Below, piece after piece: positions 31,799-40,814 of a stretch of 64,000 nucleotides of DNA. The DNA comes from Ruminococcus sp. OA3 (GTDB taxonomy: Bacteria; Bacillota; Clostridia; Lachnospirales; Lachnospiraceae): assembly GCF_022440845.1 (NCBI RefSeq), contig NZ_JAKNTO010000001.1, positions 1 to 64,000 of the forward strand, written 5' to 3'. The notes beneath the pieces were generated by a model. The model did no database searches. It had not been told where the DNA came from and saw only the letters and a program-made list of their open reading frames with translations. Position numbers and translations under genes: made by a program. How positions within the stretch are numbered: the stretch's first letter is position 1; each line of letters begins with the position of its first letter.

Positions 31799-33811
31799 TT
31801 ATATTCTGAACTTATCAGTTGCAACCGCTTCCACAATACTCTCAAAGAATATTCCGGCCCCCACTGCATCATTTCTGATCTTCTGCACATTAACTTCGAC
31901 TTTGGGATTCCCGGCAGCTCCCTGGCGTTTCGCTTTCTCAAGCAGTTGTCTTTTAACCATACGCACCGCAAAATGTTCTGCTTCTGAATACTCATCAAAC
32001 ATATGCTTCTGATCCTCCTCAAACACGGAATAACCCTTCAGCTGTGTTCCCTCATACTCTGCCTTTACACGCGTCTGGACCTTAGTGACGATCTGGCTTG
32101 CGATCGCTCCCAGAGCATTGGCGACCGCCGCATTTTCAGGTATTACTGCAGTTGTGCCGAGAAGTTTCGCGACTCTGGGAAGAAACACATGGATCGGCGC
32201 ACCTACCCCCACAAGTGGAAGTCTGGTTGTAACTGCAGTCGACATCCAGGAATCTTTTTTTCTGGCCTTTGCATCCCGGTAAGACCACTCGATAAATTTC
32301 TGCAGATTCTTGTCCTCACAGACTTTTTCGTGTTTTGGGTATTTTTGTGTCATAAGGATTCGAATAATATTGCAGTACATCTTTTTCTCAACAAGCTCAT
32401 AGACAATCTCTGGAATCTCTTCCTCTGTCTCCACCACATTCTGTGCAAGACAGCACACCGCAGCTTTCGCAGCCCGGGGATCATAGATATCAAAATCGCC
32501 TTTGATAACCATCATATCCGTAGGCGTAAGCCCGCTTTTTAGGACAACCCCTTCTTCTTCGAGGCGTGCAGTATGCAGAGAATAAAGATCACTGTCAATT
32601 GCCGCGCCAAGTTCCTGCGGCATCAGAGGTTCCGCCTCAAGCGCTTTACAGATTTTCTTTTCTTCTTCAGTATACCCCTTTTTATCGGAAATATCTTTCT
32701 GAAGCACATAAAATTCATACAGCATCCTGGTATGCGGGCGGTGAAGCGCAGCCAGGCTTTTCAGCTTGTCCGTCACCTGAGGATATTCCTTTGCCAGCAG
32801 AGAAACCGGAATCACCCTGCGTGTATCCAGATATAACCTCTCATTCTTAAACCGTACAGCGCTGTCTCCTCCAAGACCGAATGTGTCGACATACAGTCCT
32901 TTCACCATGGTCTTCCATTTTCCAATGGAGATCCCCCTCCTGGCAGTGACCGGGCGTTTATCGCGCACGATAGCTACGTCTGTCGTCGTTCCGCCCATAT
33001 CTACAATGACTGCATTTTCTTCCCGTGCCATCGCACTTCCACCGACCACGCTCGCTGCCGGGCCCGAAAGCAAAGTCTCCACCGGGCATTCTTTCGTCAG
33101 GACTTCGGACATCAGGCTGCCGTCACTTCGCACAATGGCGATCGGCATCTGCAGGTTCCGTTCTTTCATAACATTTTTTACTGCCGTTAAAAATTCGGCG
33201 ATCAGAGGAATCAGACGCGCATTCAGCAGTGTGCCTGCGCCGCGTTTCAGCACATCTACTTCATCAAACATATCATGTGCTGTTGTAACCGGTACCTGCA
33301 TGGTTTCCTGAAAAATTTTCTTCGCCATCTTCTCAAATTTTCCGCCGTTTGCCTGCGGGAACGTCTGCACGATACCGATGGAATCACAATCGGAAAACAA
33401 CTCCGGGATCATCTTTCTGAGTTCATCCCAGTCGGGATCTTTTGCATCTTCGAAAATCTTCTCCGGCTTCCCATCGATCTTGATCAACTGATCCTGCTCC
33501 TGAAAACCATAAGACGCATATGTGTCACTCAGATTCTCAGACAAATCTTTATCCACCCCGATCATCAACAGTCTGGCGCGGCTGCCCTTATTTTCCACAC
33601 AGGCATTCGTGGCAAGCGTTGTCGAGAGAGCCAGAACCTCTGCACGCCTTACATAATCCTGATCCAGCGCGTCCAGTGCATTAGCAATTCCAATTTCCAG
33701 CTTTGATTTTGTCGTCAGTGCCTTTCCGGAGCATACAACCTTTTTCGTGTCCATATCATAGACAACCGCATCCGTATATGTCCCCCCGGTATCAATCCCA
33801 ATTCCTATCAT
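31799..33811 (-). CDS. Hydantoinase/oxoprolinase A-family protein
   Basis: 670 residues, ASKHA fold. The N-terminal 'GIGIDTGGTYTDAVVYD' is the nucleotide-binding P1 loop, and 'VIVDMGGTTTDVAIV' near residue 280 a second phosphate loop. These proteins are ATP-dependent amidohydrolase subunits (HyuA, 5-oxoprolinase). No HyuB partner lies next to it, so it may be one of the single-subunit Clostridial members of unknown substrate. It lies 27 bp upstream of the antiporter and 41 bp downstream of the membrane BNR-type gene. Confidence 0.85.
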   Translation of the reverse strand: MIGIGIDTGGTYTDAVVYDMDTKKVVCSGKALTTKSKLEIGIANALDALDQDYVRRAEVLALSTTLATNACVENKGSRARLLMIGVDKDLSENLSDTYASYGFQEQDQLIKIDGKPEKIFEDAKDPDWDELRKMIPELFSDCDSIGIVQTFPQANGGKFEKMAKKIFQETMQVPVTTAHDMFDEVDVLKRGAGTLLNARLIPLIAEFLTAVKNVMKERNLQMPIAIVRSDGSLMSEVLTKECPVETLLSGPAASVVGGSAMAREENAVIVDMGGTTTDVAIVRDKRPVTARRGISIGKWKTMVKGLYVDTFGLGGDSAVRFKNERLYLDTRRVIPVSLLAKEYPQVTDKLKSLAALHRPHTRMLYEFYVLQKDISDKKGYTEEEKKICKALEAEPLMPQELGAAIDSDLYSLHTARLEEEGVVLKSGLTPTDMMVIKGDFDIYDPRAAKAAVCCLAQNVVETEEEIPEIVYELVEKKMYCNIIRILMTQKYPKHEKVCEDKNLQKFIEWSYRDAKARKKDSWMSTAVTTRLPLVGVGAPIHVFLPRVAKLLGTTAVIPENAAVANALGAIASQIVTKVQTRVKAEYEGTQLKGYSVFEEDQKHMFDEYSEAEHFAVRMVKRQLLEKAKRQGAAGNPKVEVNVQKIRNDAVGAGIFFESIVEAVATDKFRI

Positions 33812-33852
33812 TGCTTTACTCCTCCCATCAATGTATTTTGTCTGTTTATGAC

Positions 33853-35364
33853 TTATTCGTCACGTGCTACTTCTCTCTGGTATGACCATGTCCTGCCCTT
33901 GTCCGCCGACGTGTAAAGTGCACTGCTTCCCCCGTTATAATCACCGTCCTGTCCCTGCCCGACTTTCAGATACAGAGTTCCGTCTTCCTCGTACGGCATT
34001 CCCGGAAAATCAAATGGCTGATACATCTCTCCTCCGTTCAAAGGAACCTTAACAGCAGGAAGCGTTACCCGTTCGAATGTTGCACCGCCATCTTCCGTCC
34101 GGTACAGTTCCGCCAGGGAACCACCACTGTGGGACAATGCAAGGAAGCCCAGGGTTTCATTTAAAAAGGAAATTCCGGCGGACACTCCGATGTCTCCGCA
34201 AAATGGATCCTGATTGAGTATCTCCCATGACTCACCGCCGTCCACTGTCATCTCCAGTCCATAGAACCGGCTACCAGCCGCCGCGTCCAGCACAGTCAGC
34301 CGGTAGCCGCGGCTTTCATCAAGCATACTCATATCTTCATCACTTTCCTGTCCCTCAGTGCTGTCATGCATATCCACACTTTCCTGCGCTGAAAGCGGAT
34401 TCTCTGAAGCGACTGCATTCAGATCATCCGCATAGACATACCGTACTGGCGGATAACCTGCCGGTTCCCCGTCGGTGTCCGGCACATAGACAGACACTGT
34501 ATAACCCGATATCTCACAGTATCCATTCACTGCCGCTCTCGTATTGCCGGCACTGTTGATGTATACGATGCCTGACGTGTCTGTTCCCCAGGACCGTATA
34601 CCATAATATAAAATGCCAAAACGCGGTGCCTCCCAGCCGCTTACTGTCTGCTCAAGCGGCATCACCTTAAGCATGGACATCAGCGGTGCCAGTTGTTTTC
34701 CCTGCTCATCCTGCGTATTCACAGCACCGTCCAGATATACCGTCATTTCTTCCGCTTTACTTCGATCATACGATATCAGAAAGCTATTCGTTTTACCCTC
34801 TTCATTCTTCCCGTAAAGAAAAGTGTCCAGTTTCAGGATCCGGCCCCCGCTGTCAAATTCCAGATCAACACTGGTGGCCACATACAGCTCCCCGGGCATG
34901 TCAATCTCTTCCCGGATGTCCGCCAGCAGTCCCTCGATTCCATCCCGATATATATTATCATGTGTGAGTATAACAGTCCGTCTGTGTCTGGCTTCTTCCA
35001 GCACCCATGAGAGCTTTCCCTGATAAGAGCCTGCACTTTTAACGATGCCCCATCCAAAATATCCGGTTACTGCGCAAAGGGAAAGGAAGGCAGCTATGTA
35101 CCACGCTTTCCTCGCGGCAGAAAGTATCTGATATGGATGCCCGGCATCCTGTTTCTTCACAATTCTTATGATACAGACAATCAGCCAGACCAGAAAAAAC
35201 AGCGCACAGACTGCCAGTACCGGAAGATGTCTTCTCTTCCCTCCATAACGGCAAAGTGCACACAGATGATACCATGCAATTCCGTACACGATCAGAAAAA
35301 CCGGGTGGAATACCATGGACAGCAAGACCTGGAATCTCGTCCGTTCACTGTCTTTTGTAAACAT
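33853..35364 (-). CDS. Membrane protein with external BNR/Asp-box-like repeats
   Basis: 503 residues: three membrane helices at about 14-32, 47-67 and 90-110, then a large extracellular part. Near the C-terminus 'TVDGGESWE', 'RTEDGGATFE' and 'SADKGRTWSY' fit the Asp-box (S/T-x-D-x-G-x-T/S-W/F) of sialidase-like beta-propellers. 'GFLALSHSGG' recalls the same repeat core. The middle part (about 125-320) is unassigned. It does not carry the catalytic residues expected of a sialidase, so a binding or sensing propeller is more likely. The hydantoinase gene follows 41 bp downstream. Confidence 0.72.
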   Translation of the reverse strand: MFTKDSERTRFQVLLSMVFHPVFLIVYGIAWYHLCALCRYGGKRRHLPVLAVCALFFLVWLIVCIIRIVKKQDAGHPYQILSAARKAWYIAAFLSLCAVTGYFGWGIVKSAGSYQGKLSWVLEEARHRRTVILTHDNIYRDGIEGLLADIREEIDMPGELYVATSVDLEFDSGGRILKLDTFLYGKNEEGKTNSFLISYDRSKAEEMTVYLDGAVNTQDEQGKQLAPLMSMLKVMPLEQTVSGWEAPRFGILYYGIRSWGTDTSGIVYINSAGNTRAAVNGYCEISGYTVSVYVPDTDGEPAGYPPVRYVYADDLNAVASENPLSAQESVDMHDSTEGQESDEDMSMLDESRGYRLTVLDAAAGSRFYGLEMTVDGGESWEILNQDPFCGDIGVSAGISFLNETLGFLALSHSGGSLAELYRTEDGGATFERVTLPAVKVPLNGGEMYQPFDFPGMPYEEDGTLYLKVGQGQDGDYNGGSSALYTSADKGRTWSYQREVARDE

Positions 35365-35371
35365 ACTGCAG

Positions 35372-35698
35372 TTAATCCAGGATGATGAGAGCCATGAATA
35401 TCAGGTTTTCATTTCCGGTATTCACCAGTCCATGTCCACATCCGTCAGGCGTAAACGTCACGTCACCTGCTTTTACCGGACGTACCGTCCCGTTGTCATC
35501 ATAGTCACCCTCGCCCGACATGATATAATATGTCTCACTTTCCCCGTGATGTTCATGATACCCGAGTGAGCATCCCGGTTCTACTGCCACTTCTGCATAA
35601 AGACGACACTTCCCATTCATCTCCTTCTCTCCAAGAATATGCCTGATGGTGATATGTCCTTTGCCTCCACACATATTTTCTACTCGTTCCATTTTCAT
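35372..35698 (-). CDS. Small cupin-domain protein
   Basis: 108 residues from the ATG at 35698 with GAGGT 7 nt upstream; the longer frame to 35779 runs back into the upstream gene. 'YHEHHGESETYYIMSGEG' (residues about 48-65) is cupin motif 1, with HxH...E ligands, and 'GDVTFTPDGCGHGLVNTG' motif 2 with a His. It probably binds a metal; small cupins of this class are often isomerases, dioxygenase-like or sensors, and the substrate cannot be read. It lies 7 bp before the BNR protein start. Confidence 0.83.
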   Translation of the reverse strand: MKMERVENMCGGKGHITIRHILGEKEMNGKCRLYAEVAVEPGCSLGYHEHHGESETYYIMSGEGDYDDNGTVRPVKAGDVTFTPDGCGHGLVNTGNENLIFMALIILD

Positions 35699-35775
35699 AA
35701 TTTGTACCTCACTTTCAGTATTTTCAGCGACTGCCGGCAAATTTGTTTGGATTATATTCCACAATTTCCGGTAAG

Positions 35776-37071
35776 TCAATTTTCTTTCTCCGCTTTCCGC
35801 GACAGCAGTTTATTCAGATAAATGGACTTGAACTGACGCGATGCCATGGCCTGTTTTACCGGGGGCAGCTTCAAAATAGCACCAAATACACCTGCCATCG
35901 CACGATGGCTCGCAAATGCCTGGTTATCAAAAATCAGGTTCTGAAGTGTCCCTTTCTCGATCGCCTGAGCGACAAAGCGAGCAGTGCTGTTCACCGGCGT
36001 TATGATCTGCACCTCACGTTTCTTCAGTTCAATCGCTTTTGTCGGACAGTTTCTCACACAGACGCCACACCCCAGGCAGATATCCGTATCGATCGCTGCC
36101 AGCTTTCCACCCTCCTGTTTCTGTTTCATTTCAATCGCCAGGATTGGACATGCCTTCGTGCATTTTCCGCAGCCGATACATTTGTCCTCATTAATATGAG
36201 GTATATAATTTGTCGTCGCCACAGGGACCATCGGGGCAAATCTCCTGGATGCCTGCAGCGCTTCACAGCAGCACCCACAGCAGTTGCAGATAAATGCTGG
36301 TGATTCCTGAACATTTTCCCCAATCTGCACGAGGTTATGCTCATAGGACAGTGCCAGTACGTCCATCGCCTCTTCCTTTGATACCAGTCTTGTATGCCCT
36401 CCGTGCTCTGCCAGCGACCTGGCAACATTGCCGAATGTCATGCAGACGTCCATCGGTGCATCAATCTCACAGGGATGCCCGGCATGCATGGCTTTATGGC
36501 GGCAGTAGCACATGCCGATGCCAACATAATCAGCGTCCTCGACGATGTATCCGGCCCTCTCATAATCCAATATGTGGATGGAATCATCACTGTTAAGGTC
36601 AAGCGCCGGTTCCTGCACATAGACACGGCCAAGTTTCGTTTCGGTAGCAAAGAAGAGATCTTTTACAAACTCTTCTTCCACATTCATATACTGGTAGTAA
36701 AGTTCACTCAGATATTTCTGATCGATATCTCCCCGGATCCTCATCAATGCAAACTCGATAAACCCCGCCATCGGCGGCGGCATCACAAATTTCCGCACCC
36801 CGCAGTGCTCTGAGTCCACCAGCAGCGCCTTTTCACAGAGCCTGTCAAGCATCTTCTCCGCCTTGGCCTCGCTCGTATTCCACGCAAGCGCTGCCCTTCT
36901 GATCGTAAATGGCCTGACGGGAAGACGCGATACGGCACGCGCTTCCTGCTCAGTATAAAGCACCTGAAGAATCTGGTACAGCACAGGAGAAGCCGGTGCC
37001 CCCTGTGTAAACCAGTTAATGCGGTCTTCCAGATTTTTGTATGCCTGTTTCTTTGTTGTTATATGTCCCAT
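35776..37071 (-). CDS. Iron-sulfur protein with N-terminal winged-helix-like region and 2[4Fe-4S] ferredoxin domain
   Basis: 431 residues. The N-terminal 110 residues look like a winged helix ('PFTIRRAALAWNTSEAKAEK'). The middle is Cys-rich: 'MCYCRHKAM', 'CEIDAPMDVC' and 'CNCCGCCCEAL'. Two ferredoxin motifs follow: 'CIGCGKCTKACP' and 'CLGCGVCVRNCP'. This combination occurs in anaerobes, but I know no established function. It should carry electrons or sense redox state. The EFR1-type gene is 15 bp upstream, so both probably form a redox operon with the cupin behind. Confidence 0.82.
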   Translation of the reverse strand: MGHITTKKQAYKNLEDRINWFTQGAPASPVLYQILQVLYTEQEARAVSRLPVRPFTIRRAALAWNTSEAKAEKMLDRLCEKALLVDSEHCGVRKFVMPPPMAGFIEFALMRIRGDIDQKYLSELYYQYMNVEEEFVKDLFFATETKLGRVYVQEPALDLNSDDSIHILDYERAGYIVEDADYVGIGMCYCRHKAMHAGHPCEIDAPMDVCMTFGNVARSLAEHGGHTRLVSKEEAMDVLALSYEHNLVQIGENVQESPAFICNCCGCCCEALQASRRFAPMVPVATTNYIPHINEDKCIGCGKCTKACPILAIEMKQKQEGGKLAAIDTDICLGCGVCVRNCPTKAIELKKREVQIITPVNSTARFVAQAIEKGTLQNLIFDNQAFASHRAMAGVFGAILKLPPVKQAMASRQFKSIYLNKLLSRKAEKEN

Positions 37072-37086
37072 TTTATGTCCCTTCTA

Positions 37087-37860
37087 CTACTGATACAATT
37101 CATTCTGCTTTCTGATCCGACAGACTTTCCTCAGTTTCCGGCCAGCTATTTTTAACAGCACACCGTTGACAGTCCGGACTTTCTGTGGGCAGACCTGAAC
37201 ACACCTCATACAGGAAATACATGTCTTTCTGTCTGTTTTCCGACAGTTATCCACAGGTATCGCCGACACAGGGCATTTCCTTGCACACAATCCACACTGT
37301 GTACATCCCCTGCCTGCTTTCGGTTTCAGCGGTACGCCGGAATATTTGCGGTACGGGCTGCTGCCCTTCACCCTGACTTCTGTCAGATCCTCTGACTTTA
37401 AGATCCGTTCTCTTACAGTTTTCCCAAATTCTGCAAGCTGTCTCCTGTCATTTTTATCCGGCCTGCCTGTACCGTATTGCCTCGTAATGGAGTGTTCCGT
37501 GACAGCCGACACAGCAGCGGTTACGCAAAACCCTGCCTTACCGGCACATTCCTTCAGTTCCAGCAGGGTATCATCATAATCTCTGTTTCCGTATGCAGTC
37601 ACGATCAGTGCCGGCGACTTGTCCGCTCTGATTTTTGCGATCCGCTCCAAAGCGGGTGCAGGAACCCTTCCGCCAAAGGACGGTACCCCGATGATACAAA
37701 AAGTATCTCCGGATACATGATATCTTCCATATTCTGTCTTCGAATCCGTCAGGTCAATCTCCTGCGGCTTTGACTCCCAGCATTTTCCCAGCGTCCGCAC
37801 TACCTTCTGCGTTCCCCCCGTAGGACTGAAGTATATCAGTACAATTTTTTCTATTTTCAC
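37087..37860 (-). CDS. EFR1-family flavodoxin-ferredoxin protein
   Basis: 257 residues. An N-terminal flavodoxin-like fold begins 'VLIYFSPTGGTQKVV' (FMN phosphate loop), and a C-terminal 2[4Fe-4S] domain has 'CTQCGLCARKCP' and 'CISCMRCVQVCP'. The start is GTG at 37860 with GGAGGG 4 nt upstream. EFR1-type proteins should transfer electrons between FMN and the clusters; the partner may be the iron-sulfur protein encoded downstream. Confidence 0.88.
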   Translation of the reverse strand: MKIEKIVLIYFSPTGGTQKVVRTLGKCWESKPQEIDLTDSKTEYGRYHVSGDTFCIIGVPSFGGRVPAPALERIAKIRADKSPALIVTAYGNRDYDDTLLELKECAGKAGFCVTAAVSAVTEHSITRQYGTGRPDKNDRRQLAEFGKTVRERILKSEDLTEVRVKGSSPYRKYSGVPLKPKAGRGCTQCGLCARKCPVSAIPVDNCRKTDRKTCISCMRCVQVCPQKVRTVNGVLLKIAGRKLRKVCRIRKQNELYQ

Positions 37861-37971
37861 TTTTCCCTCCGCCTTTCCGCCATTTTACTGTATTTCTTCC
37901 ATTATCGGACTATGATACTCTCTATATAGAATGCGGCACACCAGGAAAATTGTCAATAAAAACGTGAAAAA

Positions 37972-38003
37972 GGAGTACCCTGCCTGCCGCAAAATACTCC
38001 TCT
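37972..38003 (-). terminator. Terminator of aspS
   Basis: Leftward: GGAGTA (rc of 37995-38000), 17-nt loop, TACTCC, then TTTTTCACG. The 157-bp gap to 37860 has no further gene. Confidence 0.65.
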
Positions 38004-38017
38004 CACCTGTTTCAGAA

Positions 38018-39766
38018 TCATCTGACCTTGATATGCACTTCCCTCAGCTGACTTTCCGTCACCGGTCCGGGCGCCCCGCACATCAAATCCTGAGCATTTC
38101 CGTTCATCGGGAATGGAATGATCTCACGAATGTTTTCCTCATTCCTGAGCAGCATGATCATACGGTCGATCCCGGGCGCCATGCCGGCATGCGGTGGAGC
38201 GCCAAACTGGAATGCACTGTACAGCGCCCCGAACTTCTGTTTCAGGTCTTCTTCTGTGTACCCTGCAATCTCAAACGCCCTCACCATAATATCCAGATTA
38301 TGGTTTCTGACTGCCCCGGAAGAAAGCTCTATGCCGTTACACACAATGTCATACTGATAGGCCAGAATGTCAAGCGGATCCATTGTATTGAGCGCTTCAA
38401 GCCCGCCCTGCGGCATGGAAAACGGATTGTGTGTAAAGTTGATCTTCTTCTCGTTCTCATCGTATTCAAACATCGGAAAATCATTCACAAAGCAGAATCT
38501 GTATGCGTTCTTTTCACACAGATCCAGTTTTTCGCCCAATTCTGTACGGATCTGTCCCGCACACAGTGCCGCGCGCGCCTCCTTATCTGCGATAAAGAAA
38601 ATGGTATCCCCCGGGACAAGTCCTGCGGTATCCGCGATCTCCCCCTTCATATCCCCCGGAATAAACTTGTCGATCGGTCCCTTATATGTCATATCATCAT
38701 TCACTTCCAGATAACCGAGACCGCCCATTCCGATGGACATGGCAAAGTTCAGAAGTTTTTCATGAAACCCCTTTGACATATCCGCGTGAACCCTGATCGC
38801 ACGGACCGTCTTTTTATGAAATGGCTTAAAACTGCACCGCTGGAAGAACTCTGTCACATCCACGATGCGCAGTGGGTTTCTCAGATCAGGCTTATCCGTT
38901 CCGAATTCAAGCATCGCCTGTTTATAACTGATGACCGGATACGGCGCCTGGGTCACAGCCGCCCCCTCAGGAGCAAACTTTTCAAATGCTGCCGTCAGCA
39001 CCTCTTCTCCAACCTCAAACACATCCTCCTGCGTTGCGAAACTCATCTCAAAATCCAGCTGGTAGAATTCCCCAGGCGAGCGGTCCGCGCGCGCGTCCTC
39101 ATCCCGGAAGCACGGTGCGATCTGAAAATATTTATCAAATCCCGAAACCATCAACAGCTGTTTGTACTGCTGCGGCGCCTGAGGAAGCGCATAGAATTGT
39201 CCTTTGTACTTACGGGAAGGTACGATGTAATCTCTGGCACCCTCCGGAGATGAGGCGCACAGAATCGGTGTCTGAATCTCCAGAAATCCCATATCCGTCA
39301 TTTTCTGCCTCAGAAAACTGATGACTTCCGAGCGAAAAATCATGTTATCTTTCACTTTTTTATTTCTCAGATCCAGAAAACGATATTTCAGTCTCAGATC
39401 CTCACGCGTCTCTTTTGACGTCATAACCTCGAAGGGAAGCTGACGGTACACTTTCCCAAGAATATCCGCGCGGTGCGCTTCCATCTCGATCGTTCCAGAC
39501 GGAATCCTGGGATTATAAGTCTCCTCATCACGGAGTTCTACAACACCTTCTATGGAGACGCAGTCTTCTTTGCTGATGCCTTCCAGCAGGTTTGTATTCC
39601 GCATGACGACCTGCATCACTCCGTACATATCCCTGAGGTCAAGAAAGGAAACCCCTCCATGATCACGGATGTTTTCCACCCAGCCGGCGATCCTCAGCGT
39701 TGTCCCTACATCACTCTCGCCGATCTTATCCATTGTTCTGTTTCGGTAAATGTTTGTTGTCTTCAT
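38018..39766 (-). CDS. aspS: Aspartyl-tRNA synthetase, bacterial type
   Basis: 582 residues from the ATG at 39766 (AAGGAGA 7 nt before); 15 upstream codons are open but lie in the T-box terminator. The N-terminal OB anticodon-binding domain (about 1-110), class II motif 1, motif 2 'FRDEDARADRSPGEFYQLD', the bacterial GAD insertion (about 290-410) and motif 3 'GMAPGIDRMIMLL' are present. It charges tRNA-Asp; whether it also charges Asn depends on tRNA context. A T-box leader controls it. Confidence 0.95.
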   Translation of the reverse strand: MKTTNIYRNRTMDKIGESDVGTTLRIAGWVENIRDHGGVSFLDLRDMYGVMQVVMRNTNLLEGISKEDCVSIEGVVELRDEETYNPRIPSGTIEMEAHRADILGKVYRQLPFEVMTSKETREDLRLKYRFLDLRNKKVKDNMIFRSEVISFLRQKMTDMGFLEIQTPILCASSPEGARDYIVPSRKYKGQFYALPQAPQQYKQLLMVSGFDKYFQIAPCFRDEDARADRSPGEFYQLDFEMSFATQEDVFEVGEEVLTAAFEKFAPEGAAVTQAPYPVISYKQAMLEFGTDKPDLRNPLRIVDVTEFFQRCSFKPFHKKTVRAIRVHADMSKGFHEKLLNFAMSIGMGGLGYLEVNDDMTYKGPIDKFIPGDMKGEIADTAGLVPGDTIFFIADKEARAALCAGQIRTELGEKLDLCEKNAYRFCFVNDFPMFEYDENEKKINFTHNPFSMPQGGLEALNTMDPLDILAYQYDIVCNGIELSSGAVRNHNLDIMVRAFEIAGYTEEDLKQKFGALYSAFQFGAPPHAGMAPGIDRMIMLLRNEENIREIIPFPMNGNAQDLMCGAPGPVTESQLREVHIKVR

Positions 39767-39795
39767 TCGATTCTCTCCTTTTGTGGTTTGGGCAC

Positions 39796-40067
39796 AAAAA
39801 AAGCTGCCCATCCAAACTTTAACGTTCAGGACGAACAGCCATTGTCCGCGGTACCACCTGAATTACTGGTATCAGTCACTCTTCGGTTGAAAACCTTTCC
39901 GCTTATCGCGCGGATCACGGCGCACCTACTAACCGGAAACTATATTTCTGATGTTCAGATTGCAGCTGATAAAGTGTTATTCACGCAAATTCATTTTACG
40001 GAGTTCTCACTGCCCTCCACTCACTGGGAACGATAAGATGCGCTACTTCTCTTCGTCATCGCTGTTG
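39796..40067 (-). promoter_or_regulatory. T-box leader of aspS
   Basis: Leftward: the transcript starts near 40067 with GATGACGAAGAG and AGTA, then a region resembling stem I (AGTGAGTGGAGG ... CAGTGAGAA), the antiterminator motif AGGTGGTACCGCGG (rc of 39846-39859), and a terminator GCTGTTCGTCC/GGATGGGCAGC with a run of seven T (39796-39839). It should respond to uncharged tRNA-Asp. I cannot place the specifier codon with confidence. Confidence 0.82.
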
Positions 40068-40073
40068 CCAAAG

Positions 40074-40102
40074 ATTATATACTACCGCTTTTTCATTGTC
40101 AA
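40074..40102 (-). promoter_or_regulatory. Promoter of the aspS T-box transcript
   Basis: Leftward: TTGACA (rc of 40097-40102), 17-nt spacer, TATAAT (rc of 40074-40079). Full consensus. Confidence 0.85.
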
Positions 40103-40112
40103 TGGAAGATTT

Positions 40113-40814
40113 TCACAAAACGTCGTTTTCCCCGATATAACGAACCGTCCGGACCAGTGTCACCAGCACAATGATCAGTGCCACCGCCCCCAGCGTCAGG
40201 GAACGGAAAAAGTAGATCGCCTGTGTCATACCGCCTCCGGCACTCGAGATGAGAAAGAGGGTCAGGACTACCCCCGCCACGATCGTGGAGGAAGTGGATT
40301 TCCTGCGCATGCATACGATATACGGAAGCAGTGAAAGAAACGCCGCAGCTAAAAGTCCTGCCACATAGTAAATGCCATACTGGGTCATCATGATCACAGA
40401 AAAGTCACCCAGAACCACATCCGTCACACTGTCCAGAATCACCACAGCAGTCACATTCAGAACATTTCCGATCACGACATTGACAACCGTGAACACAAAT
40501 ACAATCAAAAGCTTTGCAAACATCAGCCTCCAGCGCTCGACTGGATAGCAAAACAGCTGATTGATCGTCCCGCTCCTGTATTCCTCCGCCACTAGCTGCG
40601 CCATGATCACCGACGAGAAGATCAGAAATGTCCCGCGCACGAGAGCATCCGTCATGAGGATCACCATCTCCCAGTCAAACGGCTCCTGTTCCAGCGCACT
40701 GCCATAATACATCAGCACAGACATTCCCACCAGGATGATGTGTGCCAGCACAACGCCAATCCATTTCCGCCAGAGCTGGTACTTCTGAAATTCCAGTTTA
40801 ATTAAGTGCATCAT
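40113..40814 (-). CDS. ABC-2 type transporter permease
   Basis: 233 residues, six membrane helices (about 18-38, 55-75, 100-125, 130-155, 165-185, 205-225). 'EEYRSGTINQLFCYPVERWR' is the amphipathic coupling region typical of BcrB/LanG-type permeases. Its start overlaps the ATPase gene by 17 bp. With that ATPase and the upstream two-component genes it forms a bacitracin/lantibiotic-resistance-like module; the actual substrate is unknown. Confidence 0.88.
   Translation of the reverse strand: MMHLIKLEFQKYQLWRKWIGVVLAHIILVGMSVLMYYGSALEQEPFDWEMVILMTDALVRGTFLIFSSVIMAQLVAEEYRSGTINQLFCYPVERWRLMFAKLLIVFVFTVVNVVIGNVLNVTAVVILDSVTDVVLGDFSVIMMTQYGIYYVAGLLAAAFLSLLPYIVCMRRKSTSSTIVAGVVLTLFLISSAGGGMTQAIYFFRSLTLGAVALIIVLVTLVRTVRYIGENDVL

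Noticed and set aside
33853-35364. Sialidase identity for the BNR-like protein
   Set aside because: Asp boxes are present, but no Arg triad or FRIP motif is visible and the protein has three membrane helices.
39980-40067. Specifier codon of the aspS T-box
   Set aside because: Several GAC and AAC triplets occur in the leader, and the specifier loop could not be placed securely.
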